Shown here: one piece after another, positions 5,929 to 8,674 of the stretch
Layout: every line of letters starts with the position of its first letter
How positions within the stretch are numbered: the first letter of the stretch is position 1
NCBI GenBank assembly: GCA_025057195.1
Contig: JANWWX010000038.1
Location: forward strand, 1-8,674
Direction of reading: 5' to 3'
Origin: Leptospiraceae bacterium
GTDB lineage: Bacteria > Spirochaetota > Leptospiria > Turneriellales > Turneriellaceae
Length of the DNA stretch: 8,674 nucleotides
The notes under the pieces: generated by a model
Seen by the model: the letters and a program-made list of their open reading frames with translations, nothing else
Told to the model about the DNA's origin: nothing
The model's database searches: none
Made by a program: the position numbers and the translations under genes

Positions 5929-6243
5929 ATGCCAACCAAAAATAGCCCAGGAAATTTCTCGGAGGCAGTGGCCGCGTTGCCGCCCGATCTCACCTTTGAA
6001 CAGGCATTGGAGCAGCTGGAGGCCATTACCCAAAAGCTGGAGGAGGGGCGTGAGCCGTTGGAGAAATTGATGCAGCTTTATGAGCAAGGACTCGCCTTGA
6101 AGGAGTTTTGTGAACAAAAACTCAAAGAGGCTGAGGGCAAATGGCTAATGCTACAAAAGCAGAAAGACGGCAGTGTGGTGGCAAAAGAAGTCCCGAACCG
6201 CAGTATTCCAGAAAGTAACGAACTGCAGGGGCAGATTTTTTGA
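5929..6243 (+). CDS. xseB: Exodeoxyribonuclease VII small subunit
   Basis: The protein has 104 residues from the ATG. Several XseB subunits bind the XseA catalytic subunit to form exonuclease VII, which degrades single-stranded DNA to oligonucleotides. The family core is clear: LTFEQALEQLEAITQKLEEG, then PLEKLMQLYEQGLALKEFCEQ over about residues 43-63, then KLKEAEGKW, forming the two-helix coiled structure of XseB. Most XseB proteins are about 60-85 residues long; here ~20 extra residues precede the core and a ~30-residue polar tail follows. A GTG at 5905 would add eight residues. Neither start has a real Shine-Dalgarno; ATG was chosen because it gives a typical MPTK opening. The stop overlaps the kdsD start, so the two genes form an operon. 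xseA is not in the window. Confidence 0.9.
   Translation: MPTKNSPGNFSEAVAALPPDLTFEQALEQLEAITQKLEEGREPLEKLMQLYEQGLALKEFCEQKLKEAEGKWLMLQKQKDGSVVAKEVPNRSIPESNELQGQIF
6227..6231 (+). promoter_or_regulatory. Ribosome binding site deciding the kdsD TTG start
   Basis: AGGGG lies 8 nt before TTG at 6240, inside the end of xseB. No ATG or GTG in the kdsD frame lies at a suitable distance, so this site supports initiation at TTG and coupling to xseB translation. Confidence 0.6.
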
Positions 6244-7220
6244 CACGAGGCATAAAGTCTGTCATTGAGGATACCTTCCGCGCAGCAGAAGCATCGGTTG
6301 CGCGCAACCTGACCAACCCAGAATTTATCCAAAAAATTGAACAGGCGGCCCATTTGCTGGCAGGATCCCAGAATCGGATTCTGACCTGCGGCATGGGAAA
6401 ATCGGGCATCATTGCCCGCAAGGTGGCCGCGACACTTACTTCAACCGGATCGCCCGCAGTATTTTTACACCCGGCTGATGCGCTGCACGGTGACCTTGGC
6501 AATTTGCAGTCGCGCGAAGTGGTCTTGGCCTTTTCCAATTCGGGCGAGACCCGTGAGTTGGTGGAACTTTTGCCCCACATCCGGCGGCTACAGGGCAAGT
6601 TGGTGGCGGTCACGCAAAAAGCCGACAGCACGCTGGCGCGAGAGGCCGACTGTGCCGTGATCTACACCATTGCGCGCGAAGGCTGCCCGCTCGATCTGGC
6701 GCCCATGGCCTCAACCACCATTTCGCTGATCATCGGCGATGCGATAGCCGCTGCGCTCATCAAAATAAAAAAATTTCGGCGGGAGGATTTTGGTAAATAC
6801 CATCCGTCGGGGACCCTCGGGCGCAAGCTGCTCACACGCGTGCGCGACGTGATGCAGCCGGTCGAACCCATCTTGGTCACGCGCAACGTGGTATTCCGCG
6901 ATTTTTTACCGCGCATGATTGCCGCCAACCTGGGCTGCATTGTGATTGTCGGTAGCAAGGGGCATCTGCGCGGGATCATCACCGACGGCGACATCAAGCG
7001 GCTACTGGAGCAGTTCGCGGCACAACCGGAAAGGCTTTTCACCGCCACAGCGGGTGAAATCATGACCCCTAACCCGCATAGCATTCGGGATATGGCGTTA
7101 GTCGATGAGGCATTTGCCATGATGCAAGAAAAAAAGACTTACATGCTGCCGGTCGTGAACGCACGCAAAAAACCCATAGGCTTGGTGCGTATGCACGATT
7201 TAATTAAGGTCGGAGGGTAG
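6240..7220 (+). CDS. kdsD: D-arabinose 5-phosphate isomerase (KdsD/KpsF/GutQ family)
   Basis: The protein has 326 residues, against 328 for E. coli KdsD. It converts D-ribulose 5-phosphate to D-arabinose 5-phosphate, the first step toward Kdo for lipopolysaccharide. An SIS domain (about 35-180) carries GMGKSG (51-56), HPADALHGDLG (77-87) and SNSGET (99-104). The four residues reported as catalytic in E. coli all have counterparts: K54, E103, E147 (REGCPL) and H188 (YHPSG). The ALGRKLL-like segment is GTLGRKLL (191-198). Two CBS domains follow (about 203-262 and 268-326), with DVMQPVEPI and EIMTPNPHS as their openings. The TTG start overlaps the xseB stop (TTTGA) and has an AGGGG at good distance. 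The next gene begins on the base after the TAG stop, with its ribosome site GGAGGG inside the kdsD end. As no other Kdo gene is present, a KpsF-like capsule role is not excluded, but KdsD is preferred. Confidence 0.95.
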   Translation: MTRGIKSVIEDTFRAAEASVARNLTNPEFIQKIEQAAHLLAGSQNRILTCGMGKSGIIARKVAATLTSTGSPAVFLHPADALHGDLGNLQSREVVLAFSNSGETRELVELLPHIRRLQGKLVAVTQKADSTLAREADCAVIYTIAREGCPLDLAPMASTTISLIIGDAIAAALIKIKKFRREDFGKYHPSGTLGRKLLTRVRDVMQPVEPILVTRNVVFRDFLPRMIAANLGCIVIVGSKGHLRGIITDGDIKRLLEQFAAQPERLFTATAGEIMTPNPHSIRDMALVDEAFAMMQEKKTYMLPVVNARKKPIGLVRMHDLIKVGG

Positions 7221-8039
7221 ATGGTTAGACAACAGCTCCCCACAGAAGAAAAAATCCGGAAGTCATTGCAGAAATTGCAGCAGGATCGCATCGCTGTTTT
7301 CCGCATCAATGCATTGACCCGGCGTGGTCGCGATGAGCTGATGGCGATTTTTACGGCCATTTTCTCGGAGTTTGGCCTCAACCCAGCGATGCTTTTCAAT
7401 CTTTACACCGCAGTCGTCGAGATTGTTTTCAATGCCATCAAGGCCAACGCCAAACATGTGATTTTTAAGGATGAAGTGCGTAAGAAACTGATCCGCCAAA
7501 ATTTTACAGACATCGAAGAGCTGTTGGAAGTAATTTTTCGTGAGGAGGTGCTGCGCGATTTTATGTCACGGCACATTTTGCCGGACAAACTCAAGCGTAG
7601 GGTCAACACCGTATTGCGGCTCGCTGAGAAAAAGCGTACAGGTAAAGGTGACAAACTGACACGTGCCGAGTTGCAGCAGTTGGCAGAATTCAACTACTTG
7701 CTGAAGAAAGAAAACGCGATGGTGCACCTCACATTTGCACTCGGCGAGGAGAGCATCATCATCAACGTTGTCAACGATATCCCGATTTTGCCCAAAGATA
7801 TGGCGCGGATCGAGCAGAGCCGTAGTACGCACCGCCGCCTTTATGAAGAAGGTAGATCGACCGACTATTTTGGGCCGGACTATCTTGACCAGACCGAGTC
7901 GGCAGGCTTTGGCATCGCCATGGCCGATGAGATTTACTACGAAATGGGACTTGATCCGCTCATGTATTTTACGATAACCGCGTCCGGAGGAAAAACACTC
8001 GCTGTGCTGCGTTTTCCGCGCGACAAGATGGCACTTTGA
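7221..8039 (+). CDS. GHKL/HATPase-like protein with helical insertion
   Basis: The protein has 272 residues and resembles the ATP-binding domain of histidine kinases and anti-sigma kinases, with neither a dimerisation histidine nor a receiver. A helix with E67, N71, K74 and N76 (VVEIVFNAIKANAK) fits the N-box. A glycine-containing segment SAGFGIAMADEI (227-238) fits the G2 box and is followed by strands FTITASGGKTLAVLRFP as in HATPase C-termini. Between them, INVVNDIPILP (181-191) sits where the G1 box (DxGxG) belongs but lacks its glycines. About 85 helical, charged residues (85-167) are inserted after the N-box. No membrane segment is seen. ATP binding is therefore possible but not certain. 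It follows kdsD with no gap and a GGAGGG Shine-Dalgarno 3 nt from ATG, so it is in the xseB-kdsD operon. A signalling or regulatory ATPase is the best reading; the partner is unknown. Confidence 0.75.
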   Translation: MVRQQLPTEEKIRKSLQKLQQDRIAVFRINALTRRGRDELMAIFTAIFSEFGLNPAMLFNLYTAVVEIVFNAIKANAKHVIFKDEVRKKLIRQNFTDIEELLEVIFREEVLRDFMSRHILPDKLKRRVNTVLRLAEKKRTGKGDKLTRAELQQLAEFNYLLKKENAMVHLTFALGEESIIINVVNDIPILPKDMARIEQSRSTHRRLYEEGRSTDYFGPDYLDQTESAGFGIAMADEIYYEMGLDPLMYFTITASGGKTLAVLRFPRDKMAL

Positions 8040-8068
8040 TCAGCATAAGATAGCATACCCCCATGATT

Positions 8069-8674
8069 TTATTTTGGTGGCGAATGCCTTTCAACCTCTT
8101 TAACGCCAAGTGCGCTGTTTTTTTCGTAGAATCCTAAATCGCCGTGATGCAAAAGCCGCTCGCTGCTTTTGGGGAACAATTGCTCCAAAATGTCAAGGCC
8201 GGTATCGTCGTCACCGTTATGGTAATAAAGCTTTCTTAGGAATTCCTCCAGCTTTTGCTTGTGGTTGAGGTAACGGACAAAGGCGCTGAGTGCTGCCCGC
8301 TCACCGCCATTGAGCGGATGGTCTGACAAGAGCAGGTGGAGCAACGGAGCAGGCTTGCTGCCTTTGGCTGCCTGGATTTCCACGGGTTTTCCTTCTTTCA
8401 AAAGTGGCAGCGCTTCAGCCAAGAGGATGCGTTGCCATGTGCGCAGGCCACTACCATCAAAATAAAATAGACCCACTTGTTCTAAAAATTCTTTTTCGGC
8501 AGTTTGGCAATGTGCGGCAACCAGCAAATAGCGCGGGTTAAAGTGGGCATTGCGTTGGGCGGAAAAGCGCAGCGCCTGGCGATAGCTTAACGGCGTATCG
8601 AAGAGGCGTATCTGCAGCGGTGGCAGCGGTGTAGGGCGCCGGAAAACACTGAGTGCGTAGAGCAAGAGTCGTTC
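8069..8674 (-). CDS. Unknown protein, 5' partial
   Basis: The frame is open to the window edge, so the N-terminus lies beyond 8674; 201 residues are visible. A TTG at 8665 could act as a start but has no support. I do not recognise a family. The visible part begins with an Arg/Pro-rich region (RRPTPLPPLQIRLF), has a mixed strand/helix segment with YLLVAAHCQ and GLFYFDG, then a Leu-rich helical stretch (LLHLLLSDHPL) and a charged helix pair (KQKLEEFLRKLYYHNG). It ends in a polar tail with no membrane span. The stretch RLLLYALSV at the edge is hydrophobic but too short to call a signal sequence. The gene converges on the GHKL-like gene with a 29-bp gap in which no terminator hairpin is evident. 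Confidence 0.7.
   Translation of the reverse strand, partial: ERLLLYALSVFRRPTPLPPLQIRLFDTPLSYRQALRFSAQRNAHFNPRYLLVAAHCQTAEKEFLEQVGLFYFDGSGLRTWQRILLAEALPLLKEGKPVEIQAAKGSKPAPLLHLLLSDHPLNGGERAALSAFVRYLNHKQKLEEFLRKLYYHNGDDDTGLDILEQLFPKSSERLLHHGDLGFYEKNSALGVKEVERHSPPK

Noticed and set aside
5624..6070. 148-codon + strand frame before xseB
   Set aside because: It overlaps the 151-aa gene start and runs out of frame through xseB; composition is Trp/Cys/Arg-rich and it has no ribosome site.
1..8674. CRISPR, tRNA, rRNA, transposase or phage genes
   Set aside because: No regularly spaced repeats, no cloverleaf-like sequences, and no recognisable transposase, integrase or phage proteins on either strand.

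Overview
This 8.7 kb window is ordinary-looking bacterial chromosome with moderate GC, tightly packed genes and few accessory elements. The best organism guess is a spirochaete of the Leptospira/Leptonema/Turneriella group. Two things suggest this: a complete BLUF-type photoactivated adenylate cyclase, a protein known from Beggiatoa and, as I recall, from Turneriella parva and Leptonema illini; and a Gram-negative gene set (kdsD for Kdo/LPS, efp, xseB). This assignment is inference from gene content, since no rRNA or other phylogenetic marker is present.

Left part (1-2597, + strand). The window opens inside the cytoplasmic, USP-like tail of a cation/proton antiporter. Its stop overlaps by 4 bp the start of a DAO-family FAD-dependent oxidoreductase. 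A 180-bp gap follows, containing a good intrinsic terminator (1939-1985) and several small hairpins. Then comes efp, encoding elongation factor P with the modifiable lysine K32.

Middle (2661-5689). A 393-aa single-pass membrane protein with TPR-like helices at the N-terminus and an OB-like C-terminus (+) converges on the photoactivated adenylate cyclase (-), with only 16 bp between them. The cyclase has all the residues expected for blue-light sensing and for ATP cyclisation. Upstream of it lies an AT-rich, gene-poor stretch of 316 bp. This stretch carries a 7-bp perfect inverted repeat against the cyclase start and a roughly 40-bp decayed copy of part of the next gene, a 151-aa protein I do not recognise.

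Right part (5690-8674). An AT-rich control region precedes a compact + strand operon: xseB (exonuclease VII small subunit), kdsD (arabinose-5-phosphate isomerase, TTG start overlapping the xseB stop) and a GHKL-ATPase-like protein with an unusual helical insertion, starting on the base after the kdsD stop. A convergent unknown gene on the - strand runs off the right end.

The most interesting element is the light-activated cyclase, which would turn blue light into cAMP. The most open functional questions are the odd GHKL-like protein in the kdsD operon, the possible efp leader control, and the 151-aa protein with its degraded partial duplicate. I found no CRISPR, tRNA, rRNA, insertion sequence, phage or defence system.
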